A DNA stretch of 64,000 bases from Acanthosepion pharaonis (GCA_903632075.3 CAHIKZ030000253.1:1646001-1710000), one strand, 5' to 3'; numbered from the stretch's first letter, positions 1 through 9,382 are shown. Notes: generated from the letters alone by a model not told the origin. A program made the numbers and translations.

Positions 1-208
1 TCTGGATTCTATACTCAAAGACGACCCTCATCATGAACAACAGGAATGACCGCCATTATTGCTATAAATGTTCACACGGTTGAAGTGAGTTTGTCAAAAA
101 GTGACTGCGGCATACAAGATTTGAAAAGCGAATGCAAGAATCTTTCCATTCTAAACGACATTCTCATCCCTAAATTTTATTTTGAAGGCCGCATACACAC
201 ACAAACTG
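1..208. other. No recognisable gene
   Basis: AT-rich sequence before a CT microsatellite. An open frame beginning at 46 runs into the CT repeat and translates it as Ser/Leu repeats, so it is not evidence for a gene. Confidence 0.6.
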
Positions 209-213
209 TCTCT

Positions 214-256
<43 letters not shown>

Positions 257-265
257 TCTCTCTCA
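209..265. repeat. (CT)n / (CTAT)n microsatellite
   Basis: Nearly uninterrupted CT dinucleotides with a short CTAT interruption, read directly in the sequence. Confidence 0.95.
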
Positions 266-1785
266 TAAAAGGCGAACATCAGAATCTAAGTATAATAGAA
301 AGTCAGTCCACTCATCAATGTAATAACAGTATGCTTGAATTTTGTAGCTTAGATATTTTTTATCGTATTTTTATATGTAAGCCTTGAAAACATTCTGAAA
401 ACTAAGCATCCTTGACCTACGTACCCATTGAAAATTAAACTTATACTTTTCTTCACTCATTGAAACATTGTCATTTTTAACGAAAATCTTACACAAAGTT
501 ATTTTTATGTTCTGGAACGTCCAAATGTTTTCAATAGAATTTAATACTAATTCGTTTGCCACTACGTCGACTAATGATAAGTTCAATCCAAACGCGCTGT
601 TTTTGAAATTTACCTATGTGCTCATATTTAAAAAACTGAATTATGTATGGCATATGGCCGTATATTTTAACACTTTAGATGACTCACCGTCCAATTACGC
701 TTAGAAGATAAATATCGGGTACCAATGTGGCAGAAGGCCTCATCTTTTTCTGAATTCTGTTATGGTTTGAACTAAATTCGTAATGTTATAAAATTCCAGA
801 GCAAAGTGCTCATATTTAGCTTCGTCTAACACAAAAATATATGAATGCTGCATTGAAATTATTAGCGAAATGACTAACAAAACCTTTTTAATCTTTGCTT
901 GATGGCAAAGTGCCATACCGATATGGCTTAATCGGGCGCTCAAAGAAGATTGAACTCAATACAGTAGCATTTAAACCCACACCATCCACCCTTCATGAAT
1001 ATTTATTTCTCAGTAACACATCTCTCATTTATTAAGAAGTATTTGCCAAGGGAAAAAATGAAACGAATCGATAGCCACCAGTTCAACCAATTCATTCACG
1101 ACTTACTTATCTTCTGATCAATAAACAATAACATTGATAAGTGGCAGATGAATATTCTAATGCTTGGTCGACTGGAGTGGGTCTTAATGGACATTGGTTC
1201 TTGAATTTCAAGAAAGCACTTCAATAAAGTCAAACTTAAACATGATTGATTGTGTGTCACAATGTTAACTTTAAATAATATCGTTCTTGTATTGCTTTCA
1301 AAAGTTATAAGAAAAAGTATTTTGTTAAAACATACACTGAAGTGCCAAATTTTATGGTAATGCACTATGTTAAGGATAATGGTACCTTGGCGCCACGGTA
1401 CCTTAGCGTCACGTAAATGCACGGAGAAATACCAGTTGTGTTTTGACATCTGATAAATCAGTGGCTCGGCTGCTCATGGTAAAATATTATCAGAATTCGA
1501 TAATTCAGGACACAGGAAATTGTGGTAACATTTGCCATGCCTGGATCTGTGAATTCACATTTGTACCTGAACTATCCGATTGAAGGGTATTATTGTCCCC
1601 ACCAGAGACAATATAGTATCTTACCACGGATCTTGAATGATCATGATCAGAGAGAAGTATGGCTAGAATTATTCCTGGTAACAGACAAGCAACACTGGTT
1701 CAAATCACATTCATATTCAATGCAGGACGTACCAAGCACACACCTAACAAGTTGATTCAGCATTCGTTAGCCTTCATAAAATTAC
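266..1785. other. Unassigned AT-rich stretch
   Basis: No conserved domain, tRNA or terminal repeat seen. The 77-codon frame at 1522-1755 (+) and the 117-codon frame at 1096-1449 (-) show no recognisable motif. Both are short, with ordinary stop spacing for such DNA. Confidence 0.6.
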
Positions 1786-1790
1786 ATCGA

Positions 1791-1911
1791 CTCACATTCT
1801 TTGGGTCTTGTTACTGGATCTAACTAACGCCTTTATCCACTATCCTTGAGGACACATGGCACAGTGGATAAAGGCGTTAGTTAGATCCAGTGACAGGACT
1901 CAAAGTGTGAG
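1791..1911. repeat. Head-to-head foldback of a SINE head
   Basis: A 29-bp perfect inverted repeat (1813-1841 against 1863-1891) surrounds a 21-nt spacer. Homology extends outward imperfectly to 1791-1812 and 1892-1911. The right arm is the tRNA-like head of the SINE that continues to about 2190. The left arm is an inverted partial copy of the same head, from inside the A box to the edge of the B box. Confidence 0.9.
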
Positions 1912-2195
1912 TTCAATACCCGGTTAAGGCAGTAGAGAACTTTCAGAGGGAAATTAATAGGAGATAACTGTTAACAGACATCCATTAAACATGGCACGTG
2001 GAACTAGAAGAGTCTACCGTAGTGAGCAAAATAAAGTGTTCAGTTCGACATTCCAACTACCTGAAGAAGGCCGGAGCGTACAACGGCTGAAACGTTGTAA
2101 TAAATATGGCGACAACGATGAGGACAATAGTCCGAATAATGTAAATAATCTACATAATACCTCATAATATCTCAGAAATATAAACAGACATTGTA
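1850..2195 (+). mobile_element. tRNA-headed SINE
   Basis: An A-box-like sequence TGGCACAGTGG lies at 1857-1867 and a B-box-like GAGTTCAATACCC at 1909-1921, the internal RNA polymerase III promoter layout of a tRNA-derived SINE. A body of about 140 nt follows, then a structured tail with CTGAAGA (2061-2067), GAAAC (2089-2093) and three short hairpins. The end is AT-rich around 2160-2195. A second copy with a recognisably similar body lies at about 31540-31800 on the minus strand. Tail-only copies occur near 24793, 27190 and 53905. The family name is unknown to me. Confidence 0.75.
2061..2137 (+). other. Structured SINE tail (three predicted hairpins)
   Basis: Helix 1 pairs GCCG with CGGC after CTGAAGA. 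Helix 2 pairs CGTTGT (2093-2098) with ACAACG (2112-2117) directly after GAAA. Helix 3 pairs GGAC (2122-2125) with GTCC (2130-2133) across AATA. The order CTGANGA, hairpin, GAAA, helix resembles a hammerhead layout, but the expected U-H cleavage dinucleotide is missing after helix 2 (ATG is there). Confidence 0.55.
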
Positions 2196-2197
2196 TG

Positions 2198-2900
2198 GAA
2201 TATGGTATATTATGCGAGTGGCATGAACATTATCCCGCTGGAAGGACGTTACCTACACAAACACCAAAGAGGAACGATATTTGTAAATAATGGCACCGCG
2301 ATCCTAATTCACTGTGTAGGGAGCTAATATAATCGAGAAGATATAGTTCACAAAATATGCGTTGCTCACCCAAACGGCCATCACTCACATGAAGGCAGAA
2401 TTTGACCCTATCGCTGTTTGACATCGTCTGTCAATCACTCACCCAAATGATCCACTCGCAAGGCATATTTTATTGTTTGTTTTGGTTTTTGATTTGTTTT
2501 GTAAAAACAATAACGTATTTAAATTCATATTTTAAATGAGATATTATTTGTTAATTCTTGACATCTTCCTATTTTTGTTACATTATAATGACAATATAGA
2601 AAGCTTTTTAAATAGTGATTTTCACTTTTAGTTTGAGTTCACGTAGGAATGTTATAGAGAGTCGAATGCATTTGGCAAGAAATTTGTTTGCGGCCGAACA
2701 CTACAAGTTTGATTTACAATCAGACATTTTAATTTAAAAAATCGAAAACATTGGCATGATCTCAAAATTTTAATCAGAAAAAAGAAACTTATGTAAGAAG
2801 AGATGTGAAATCAAAACGTTTGGTATTTGATAAAAAAAAATGACATGAAAGAAAAAACCAACATGGAACTAGTCATAAATGTTTTTGCCAAAAAAGACAA
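2198..2900. other. Unassigned AT-rich stretch
   Basis: No gene, RNA or repeat-family homology recognised. Contains T-rich and A-rich runs only. Confidence 0.6.
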
Positions 2901-2904
2901 GCGA

Positions 2905-3055
2905 ATTTAAAAAGAGAGAGATACGTGTTTAAAAAAAAGAGAGAGACGTGATCAAAAAACGAGAGACTTGCTTAAAAAAGAGAGACGTGTTAAAAAAAAA
3001 GAGACGTTTTTAAAAAAGATAAACTTGTTTAAAAAAAGAGAGACGTGTTTTAAAA
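2905..3055 (+). repeat. ~20-25 bp minisatellite
   Basis: About six imperfect copies of a unit built from GAGAGACGTG followed by TTTAAAAAA-like A-rich sequence. Unit length varies mostly through the A run. Confidence 0.85.
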
Positions 3056-4685
3056 AATCACAGGTATTAAATGAGCGGTTTTTATTTAGGACAGTTTGTG
3101 ATTTTGCTATTTCTCAGTTGACATATCTCTCTCTATTCAAACTGTCATTAACTTTATTGAACCGTAATCGGCTTTGCTCATTGATTTCAAATTCAATAAG
3201 GATTCTTTCCAACAGTCACTTACCATCTTAATCGATTCCAGCTGACCAGATAAACCCTTGTAAATACCATTCATCAAGCATAGAACAAAAATATATGAGC
3301 AAAATAGTCCTTCCTTTCAGGACGTTGCTGTGGGTCAACAATTGTTAGAAAGGAAAACATTAAATATAGAAAATCGTACAACTCCACACAATGACAAATG
3401 GTGGTTAGATGTTTTACGAAGCGATAGTTCCACATTCATTTGCACGTGTGCTTTTCATCATTTTCCAAGTTAACAAGAGGTGAATTAATAAGCAAGCTAC
3501 ACCAGGGCTAAACTATATTGATGGATTTAGACCAGTCTAAGCCCAGTGAATACCTCTACATTATATCGTAATCAATGATCATCAGTATAGTTTGACAGAT
3601 CGCTACAATTCAATTCAGGCTGATCTTCCATTTGGTGTTCTACACTTAATTGCTTTTTGCCAGACTAAACAAAGCTAAGTAAATATTTTGCGCAACTTTC
3701 TTTAGGGTCACGATTAACGAGATAATTTCACAAAAATTAATATTGCATAGAAGTCGATCCTTATTAATGATTCTACATGCTTGGCCTTGAGTTAGACCAC
3801 AAGATACCATTTCAAAACGATATATCTCTGTGGAATACGAGTTATCAATCTATTCTTGTAGTTCATATTATCTACATTCAGACAAATGTCCTTAATTTTG
3901 TTGTTCTTCCGATAACGTTTTGGCTATTCTACATTTTGGGCTTCTTTCTGACAATTTATCCGCGTAAACTTTAGGGAAATTTAAACTGAACCTACCATTT
4001 AGTTTGCACTCTCTTTACTGTCCATAATTTAGGATATATGCCCTTGTTCTTAGTTATTGTTCAAAGTATCAACTGAGCCTAAATTTGAACGAACGACTCA
4101 TGGATTGAACTTACAATTTCCGTGTCACCAAATTCAACAACTTTATAAAGAAACATATGTGGTCATTGCTGAAGAGTGCAATGTACACGATTTGGTTGAG
4201 ATGAGCAAAATTTAAATTCATTTTATGTGGATATATTTTGGAATCAACTATGGCTAATATAAAAAAAGCATTTAGACTACATACATAGATATGAACAAAG
4301 AACTAACGAGGCATATTCCATGTTTCACAAATAAAAAAAACACTCACTTTTACACACAATTGCATATGTTCAAATAAGTTTCTCCCGGAAAACAAGAATA
4401 GGTAAAAACTTCATTCTCTTTCATGGATGATACATCAAAATCATGCTTTATTGGTTCTAGAGAAATCGGATCCCCAAAGAGAACTGACAGTAGTCAACCA
4501 ATAGAGTTAAACGTGAAAGATGTTCATGATGTATAATCGAAAAAAGTAACGGGAGAATGTATGATTGCGTTAATGAATAGTGGAGCAAAACAGAGAAATA
4601 AAGAACTAAGAAATCGAACCCAATTATTATCTGAATATAATCTGGTGCAGCCCACCCGTGATACTGTTGTTGGTTGTTTGTTTTT
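3056..4685. other. Unassigned AT-rich stretch
   Basis: No open frame above about 90 codons and no domain-like motif. No tRNA and no inverted terminal repeats seen. Confidence 0.55.
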
Positions 4686-4990
4686 TTAGCAACATATCAA
4701 CTCCTCATGGGTCATTAAATGTCGAAATTTAATTTTCTTGCGAGAATTAGTCATTTCTTTGACAAAAATGTATTTCTGGCATTTTTTAATATAAAAAATT
4801 ATTTCTATACTTTTATAGTTTTTTTTGGGTTGGGGGACTTCCTTATTTGCCCATAGCTGGGCCCTAACAGTTGCTGCCATTCTGGGTCAGGGTGAAACTG
4901 GTAGAAAGAGCAATTAAGAAGTGGTTCTACATTCCTCAAAACCTTCAACCTCCTGATCAGAAGTCTTCTTGTAGTTTATCAGCATACACA
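4672..4990 (+). repeat. Dispersed repeat family A, copy 1
   Basis: Shares an ordered set of blocks with 22090-22400 (+) and 46140-46560 (-): TTGGTTGTTTG at the start, an AT-rich middle with ATATCAAC and a GGGTC(A/T)TTAAATG-like block, a TTTGCCCATAGCT block, a GGGTCAGGGTG-like block, then CTCCTCAAAACCT and TGTAGTTTATC at the end. No coding potential is visible, so it looks like a non-autonomous repeat or SINE-like element. Confidence 0.7.
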
Positions 4991-5124
4991 TGAACGCAGC
5001 CGCATGGCTCGCAAAGTTGGGCGTTAGTCATGATGACAAGAACTGGATTAGCTACTTAAACAGAATAAAAAATAAAAATATAATTGAAATAAATTAAGGA
5101 TCACATCTGAAACACTAATGTCAA

Positions 5125-5140
5125 AACACACACACACACA

Positions 5141-5193
<53 letters not shown>
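5125..5193. repeat. (AC)n(AT)n microsatellite
   Basis: A run of AC dinucleotides passes into AT dinucleotides without interruption. Confidence 0.97.
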
Positions 5194-5197
<4 letters not shown>

Positions 5198-5253
5198 TTT
5201 TTTATTTTCTCTACGTATTTATCTGTTTGCATATTTCTCTTTCATATCTATCA

Positions 5254-5256
<3 letters not shown>

Positions 5257-5295
<39 letters not shown>
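5257..5295. repeat. (AT)n microsatellite
   Basis: Uninterrupted TA/AT dinucleotides. Confidence 0.97.
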
Positions 5296-5298
<3 letters not shown>

Positions 5299-5466
5299 TG
5301 TGGGGGGTGCATGTGAAGGGTGATTATATTTTGTACTTTATTCAGTTTTCACTAGAATCCATTGAATTAAATAATTTTATGAAAATCACTGGAGAGAGAA
5401 GACGATTGTTCCTTTTGGACTTTATTGGGTAAAAGGGGTTCAACAAAGAGAAAAAAGTAAGAAAAC

Positions 5467-5702
5467 TGATGTAGGGCCAAAAGTTGGGACCACAGAAGTA
5501 AAACACGGAACACGGATTAGATGTAAGAAAGATATATTAAGAACTGGTTACAGAGATAGTGTAAGCGGAACTTACTATATCACTCTCTATGTCACTCAGT
5601 GTGACTCCCAATGTCTCTGTGTGACTCTGTAGAGCTCTATGTCGCCTACTTAATATAGGCCTGGAAGAGTCTATTGTGTTGGTAGTTTCCGGTCTCACAA
5701 TA
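5467..5702 (-). repeat. 3' LTR of the gypsy element
   Basis: Near-identical to 8785-9008, with about a 12-bp length difference inside a CACTC/TCAGTG-rich segment near 5580-5605 and scattered substitutions. Read on the minus strand it begins TATTGTGAGACC and ends ACATCA. The minus-strand start is directly preceded by the G-rich polypurine tract. Confidence 0.93.
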
Positions 5703-5715
5703 CCCCCCTTCCAAA
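5703..5715 (-). promoter_or_regulatory. Polypurine tract
   Basis: On the minus strand a purine run GGAAGGGGGG ends exactly where the 3' LTR begins. This is the expected primer for plus-strand DNA synthesis in an LTR element. Confidence 0.85.
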
Positions 5716-5752
5716 GAGTTTTCTTTTTGAAAAGGAGAGAAAAAAATAAAAC

Positions 5753-5850
5753 TTAATACTTTTTCTTCTTGGGATTTACGTCGAGCGGTTGAATAAATTT
5801 CCTTTTCCTTCCTGAGCGTCGCACTTCAGGAGAGACTTGGGGCATGTCGA
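5753..5850 (-). pseudogene. gypsy pol C-terminal tail
   Basis: In a frame different from the upstream pol frame, the minus strand reads a basic tail with RRSGRKRKF, then PLDVNPKKKKY and a stop at 5753-5755. Such a basic, proline-containing tail is usual at the end of gypsy integrases. The rest of the integrase is missing, so the tail is joined by deletion to the start of RNase H. Confidence 0.65.
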
Positions 5851-6995
5851 GATCGAACTAGAGATCTTGATGCGTGAGCCACAGCTTTTTGCAAACCATC
5901 TGGCAGTTTATGTAAAATGCAAGCGCCTATGCCATACGAGCTTGCATCACTTGCGACTATGATGTCGAGACTAGGGTCGAAATGTGTGAGGGAGAGGTCT
6001 GAAGTAAGAGTTTTCTTGATCTTCTCGAATGAGTCTTGGCATTCCGGGGGCCATGACCATGGTTTGTCCTTTTTTAAAAGTTGGTTGAGAGGCCCTCTCA
6101 AATTTTGCATGTTCTTAATGAACTCTTGGTAAAAATTAGCTAGGCCGCAGAAGCTTTGTAACGCTTGAACGTTATCTGGGGCCGGCATGTTTCTGATCGC
6201 GTTGGCTCGTATTTGATTGGACTTCTTTTTTACGTAGACCGTAGGTGCTGCCCATTCGCTGAAATCTGTTTTAGACAAAATACCTGCTTGTTTGAGTCTA
6301 TGTAACTCTTTGTTTATTTGTTCTAGAACAGCGAAAGGGACATTCCGTTTCTTTTTGAATACCGGTTGTGCACCGTCCTTCACCTTGAACTTAGCTTTCA
6401 TTTTAGTACATTTCCCAAGGCCGCCAGAAAAAACCTGGGGAAATTGTTGTTTGAGTTCATTTTTTAGATTTACCAAATTGGACGTTGTACTTTGTATCTT
6501 GCGACAAAATGTACTCATTGGGCAATCCCAAAGATTGAATTTTTCTATCGAATCAGTTCCAAACAAGTTGTCTGAAGTTTTTAATACATAGGCTTTGAGT
6601 TTTTTGGTAACTCCATTTAGTTTTACTGTAAGTATTACCTCGCCTAAAATGTTAATCTTTTCGCCAGTTACGGATTTTGCTGTTTTATCCGTTTTTAATA
6701 AGGTCTGCTTGTTCAATTTTCGCCAAGTACACCAGTTAATGGTTGAAATATCAGAACCCGAGTCAAGCTGGAATTTAATGGACTTATTGAAAATATCCAA
6801 TGTTACATATTTTCTTAAATTCCTATCAACAATATTGTCAGATTGAGCTTGCCTAATTTTATTTTTGGGTTTTCTCGTTCTGTTGGCGTACCAGCACGAA
6901 GTTAAAGTATGACCACTTTTATTGCAATTTTTGCAATATTTTTTGTTCTTAACTGGACAGAATTTCATCCAATGCCATTTACCAAATGGTAACAT
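5826..6995 (-). pseudogene. gypsy pol fragment: knuckle, protease, partial RT/RNase H
   Basis: The 389-codon frame holds, in order: the remains of a first zinc knuckle (KWHWMKFC, about residues 7-14), a complete CX2CX4HX4C knuckle (CKNCNKSGHTLTSC, about 21-34), the aspartic protease motif LDSGSDIS (about 77-84), and RT N-terminal sequence (FPQVFSGGLG through SEWAAPTVYVKKK). It then jumps at about 6205-6212 to thumb/connection sequence (MPAPDN, FCGLANFYQEF) and the first strand of RNase H (VASDASSYGIGACI). The RT palm with its catalytic YxDD box is absent, as are the rest of RNase H and the integrase. A frame ending at 6965 (gag) overlaps it by about 30 nt. Confidence 0.93.
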
Positions 6996-7537
6996 GGTCC
7001 GGGCGGTTTCTTTAACTTATTTGGGTTTTGGTTACTGCGTAATTTAGGACATGAGATTTGCCTTTTGTCTTTTTGAGTAGACTTACTTCTGATTTTATTA
7101 ATCTGTGTCACACCTGATTCCTCGATAGTGTTTGAGTCACACTTTACAGATATTACTCTTTGACAGTCCTCTGCCAGTTTTTGCAGAGTCAATTCTTGTT
7201 CGTTCTCAAGCTTGGCCAGTACCCGTCGTCTGACTTCGGCGTCTTCTGCTGATACTAGACCTTGTGCGAAAATCAAGCACTTGAAATCATCGGCAGTCAG
7301 TTCGGCTAGTTTAAAATCATTACATAGCTTGTTTACCGATGCTGCAAACGTTAGAAAATCTTTCTGGTTGTCTTTGACTGTGTTCAAACATTTCCAACGT
7401 TTGTGGAACAAGGTTGTGTTAGACACGAATAATTCTGATAGGAGCTTAATAGTCTCTGAAAAATCCAAGTCAGTGGTTTTCTTGGGTAGTATGAAGTCTA
7501 CGAACCTACTATGTGCTGTAGTTCCCAGTTTTCTCAA
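6965..7537 (-). pseudogene. gypsy gag capsid-like region
   Basis: A 190-codon frame with the helical, hydrophilic composition of a Ty3/gypsy gag capsid. It includes a RFVDFILPK-type segment, then FHKRWKCLN and a C-terminal segment rich in Lys/Glu leading to PPGPC, the first cysteine of the zinc knuckles. It leaves frame inside the first knuckle: the sequence after TGTTACCA continues correctly one frame over (GKWHWMKFC). In related elements gag and pol are commonly continuous here, so a one-base lesion is the simplest reading; a programmed shift is not supported by any slippery heptamer I can see. Confidence 0.8.
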
Positions 7538-7699
7538 TAGTAGACGTACCTTTTTTTACTAGGCCATTGTTCACAGTCTACGTTGAAAATATCTTCGTAG
7601 CGCTTGTAAAAAGCGTCGAACGTTTTGTCTTCCTCTGGTACGTATTCAAAGGTTTCCATTGAATTGTAGATTATACTCTGGAAGAATATTGTATCTTTT
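7538..7699 (-). pseudogene. gypsy gag, degenerate linker
   Basis: Between the two gag frames the minus strand carries several frame changes. Recognisable pieces such as FDAFYKRYEDIF-like reading and KKVRLLLRKLG can be followed only by switching frame. Confidence 0.5.
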
Positions 7700-7906
7700 T
7701 CAGAGTTTGAGCCTCTTTAATGCATTTACGAGTAATTCTTTAAGTTGTTTCTGTTGTAGTTCAGCATTCTGAAGCGTAATTTTTTGAAATTCCATTTGTT
7801 GTTTATGTAATTCCAAAAATAGTTGTTGTTGTCTTTCTTCTGATTTTTGTTGCTGATTCAAATTTAGTTTTAACATTTGGGCAACTACTTTTTGCAAATC
7901 TTCCAT
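7700..7906 (-). pseudogene. gypsy gag N-terminus, Gln-rich coiled coil
   Basis: The 88-codon frame reaches to 7966, but the likely start is the Met at residue 21 (7906), beginning MEDLQKVVAQ. The sequence is a strongly heptad-like Gln/Leu/Lys helix with runs QQQ and ELQQKQLKELL, typical of N-terminal coiled coils in gypsy gag of this type. It is separated from the capsid frame by frameshifts. Confidence 0.7.
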
Positions 7907-7969
7907 ATTTAAAAATGACAGTGCTTTTTTGCTGCTTTGAAACACGTTTACTAAGAGGAGGTACACAAA

Positions 7970-8540
7970 AAAATCTTGATAGATGTTCCTTTTTTTTCTT
8001 TTACAAAAAAAAAATATGGACAGACAATTAGTTAAACTAAACCAATTATATGTTTAACTTTTTTTCCCTTGGTTCCGTTAATTTTAACGTAATTGAATAA
8101 ATTTTTCACCACACTTATGTATTTTTTTTTCTTTTTTTTTTTTTTTTAGAAAGGTACAAAAAGAGAAAACTTACCTCTGTGAATTTAAGGGAAGAAAATA
8201 TTTTATACCCGAGTTCAACTCAGTTACATAAAAAAATTTTCGATAGTTTTTTTCGAAAACTTGTGTCGTAAATAGTACTTCCGATCTTGTCAGTTTGTTT
8301 TATGACAAACTGTTTTTTTTCTGTGTGTGTGGGTGTGTAGAAATCGTTCTTGTTATTTGGACAGACTTTAATATTCCGTAGATGTCGAATCGCTAGTTCG
8401 TCATTGCTGTTTGGTATTGGAATATATGTAGACGCTGGATGTTTAGCTTTTAAATCGCTAATGTAGTAATACCAGCTTAATTTCACGTTCAACACTGCTG
8501 TGGGAACGCGTGGAGTTTGTGTATTTTTCGAGTACTGTCG
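7970..8540 (-). other. gypsy 5' leader, unique part
   Basis: Untranslated leader between the PBS-like repeats and gag. Contains long T runs on the plus strand (8128-8148). A 91-codon frame at 8220-8495 (-) has no recognisable domain and is not claimed as a gene. Confidence 0.5.
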
Positions 8541-8544
8541 CTAT

Positions 8545-8784
8545 TGATATGGTGAGAACGAAATTCTCGAATCTTTCTGTCGCCACTATCGTGGGACTGG
8601 CAAGGTATTGCGGTTTTTCGACGTGAATGCGTTTCTCGAATTCTTCGTCGACCCAGATGTGGGATTGGTAAGGTAGTAATGTTTCGCCGTGAGTGCGTTT
8701 CTCGAATACTCGTCGCCACTGATGTGGATAGACGCACGAAAAGTTTTTCTTTCCCCGTGTGAGTTTCGAATCCTCGTTCGCCAC
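8545..8784 (-). repeat. Tandem LTR-end/PBS-like repeats in gypsy leader
   Basis: About four imperfect units of roughly 60-65 bp. On the minus strand each has a CCCACATC-like block, then a GTGGCGAACGAGG-like block, then ATTCGAG/ATTCGAAAC. The rightmost is the actual junction of the LTR end with the primer-binding site. The others repeat the same order at about 8580, 8645 and 8710. Confidence 0.85.
8764..8783 (-). promoter_or_regulatory. Primer-binding site, tRNA-Ser-like
   Basis: One base inside the 5' LTR, the minus strand reads TGGCGAACGAGGATTCGAA. Its complement ends ...TTCGAATCCTCGTTCGCCA, with a T-loop TTCGAATC and a terminal CCA. It resembles the 3' end of a tRNA-Ser (ATCCTCGTCGCCA type) with one extra T. 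The tRNA identity is an inference from memory. Confidence 0.65.
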
Positions 8785-9008
8785 TGATGTGGGGCCAAAT
8801 GTTGGGACCACAGAAGTAAAACACGGAACACGGATTAGATGTAAGAAAGATATATTAACAACAGGTTACAGAAACAGTGTAAGCGGAGCTTACTGTGTCT
8901 CTCAGTGTGACTCCCACTGTCTCTGTGTGACTATGTAGAGCTCTATGTCGCCTACTTAATATAGGCCTGGAAGAGTCTATTGTGTAGGTAGTTTCCGGTC
9001 TCACAATA
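8785..9008 (-). repeat. 5' LTR of the gypsy element
   Basis: Direct repeat of 5467-5702. The right boundary is set by the switch from shared CACAATA to the duplicated flank AAAAC. The left boundary lies one base from the primer-binding site. Confidence 0.93.
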
Positions 9009-9160
9009 AAAACCAAAACAAATGAGAAAATGAACAAGAGACGGAGAAAAAGAAACGAAACAGAAAAGGAAACAATGAAAAATAAACAATTCCAAAAGCA
9101 AAAAAGAAAATTGCACAAAATAGAAATAATCTACGTAAGAAAACAAAAAAGATTTTTTTG

Positions 9161-9164
<4 letters not shown>

Positions 9165-9247
<83 letters not shown>
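9165..9247. repeat. (AC)n(AT)n microsatellite
   Basis: AC dinucleotides pass directly into AT dinucleotides, about 150 bp outside the gypsy 5' LTR. Confidence 0.97.
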
Positions 9248-9250
<3 letters not shown>

Positions 9251-9336
9251 CAAATGAGGGAAAGAAAAATCAGTCCAAAAATCCACAGTTCGAAGTATTT
9301 ATGTCTTTAAAAAATTGCTCAATACAAAGTAGAGCA

Positions 9337-9337
<1 letters not shown>

Positions 9338-9380
<43 letters not shown>
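9338..9380. repeat. (CATA)n(AT)n microsatellite
   Basis: Short CATA repeats followed by AT dinucleotides. Confidence 0.95.

Positions 9381-9382
<2 letters not shown>

Larger units (their letters stand above)
5467..9008 (-). mobile_element. Defective Ty3/gypsy LTR retrotransposon
   Basis: Reads right to left: 5' LTR (8785-9008), primer-binding site, repeated leader, gag, zinc knuckles, aspartic protease, start of reverse transcriptase, thumb/RNase H start, pol C-terminal tail, polypurine tract, 3' LTR (5467-5702). The element is bounded by the perfect 5-bp duplication AAAAC at 5462-5466 and 9009-9013. At about 3.5 kb it is much shorter than autonomous Ty3/gypsy elements because most of RT, RNase H and integrase is deleted. 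The protease and knuckle arrangement resembles the metazoan 'K02A2.6-like' gypsy group. gag is frameshifted, so this copy is dead, but the intact ends suggest it moved as one unit. Confidence 0.93.

Noticed and set aside
1522..1755. 77-codon frame as a small exon
   Set aside because: No splice-site pattern or homology that I recognise, and it ends next to a SINE foldback.
8458..8831. Three overlapping 81-117 codon frames as a leader protein
   Set aside because: They are three readings of the tandem PBS-like repeats, all open simply because the repeat lacks stops.
5467..9008. Bacterial operon-style features such as ribosome binding sites and terminators
   Set aside because: The content is eukaryotic transposable elements throughout; such signals would have no meaning here.
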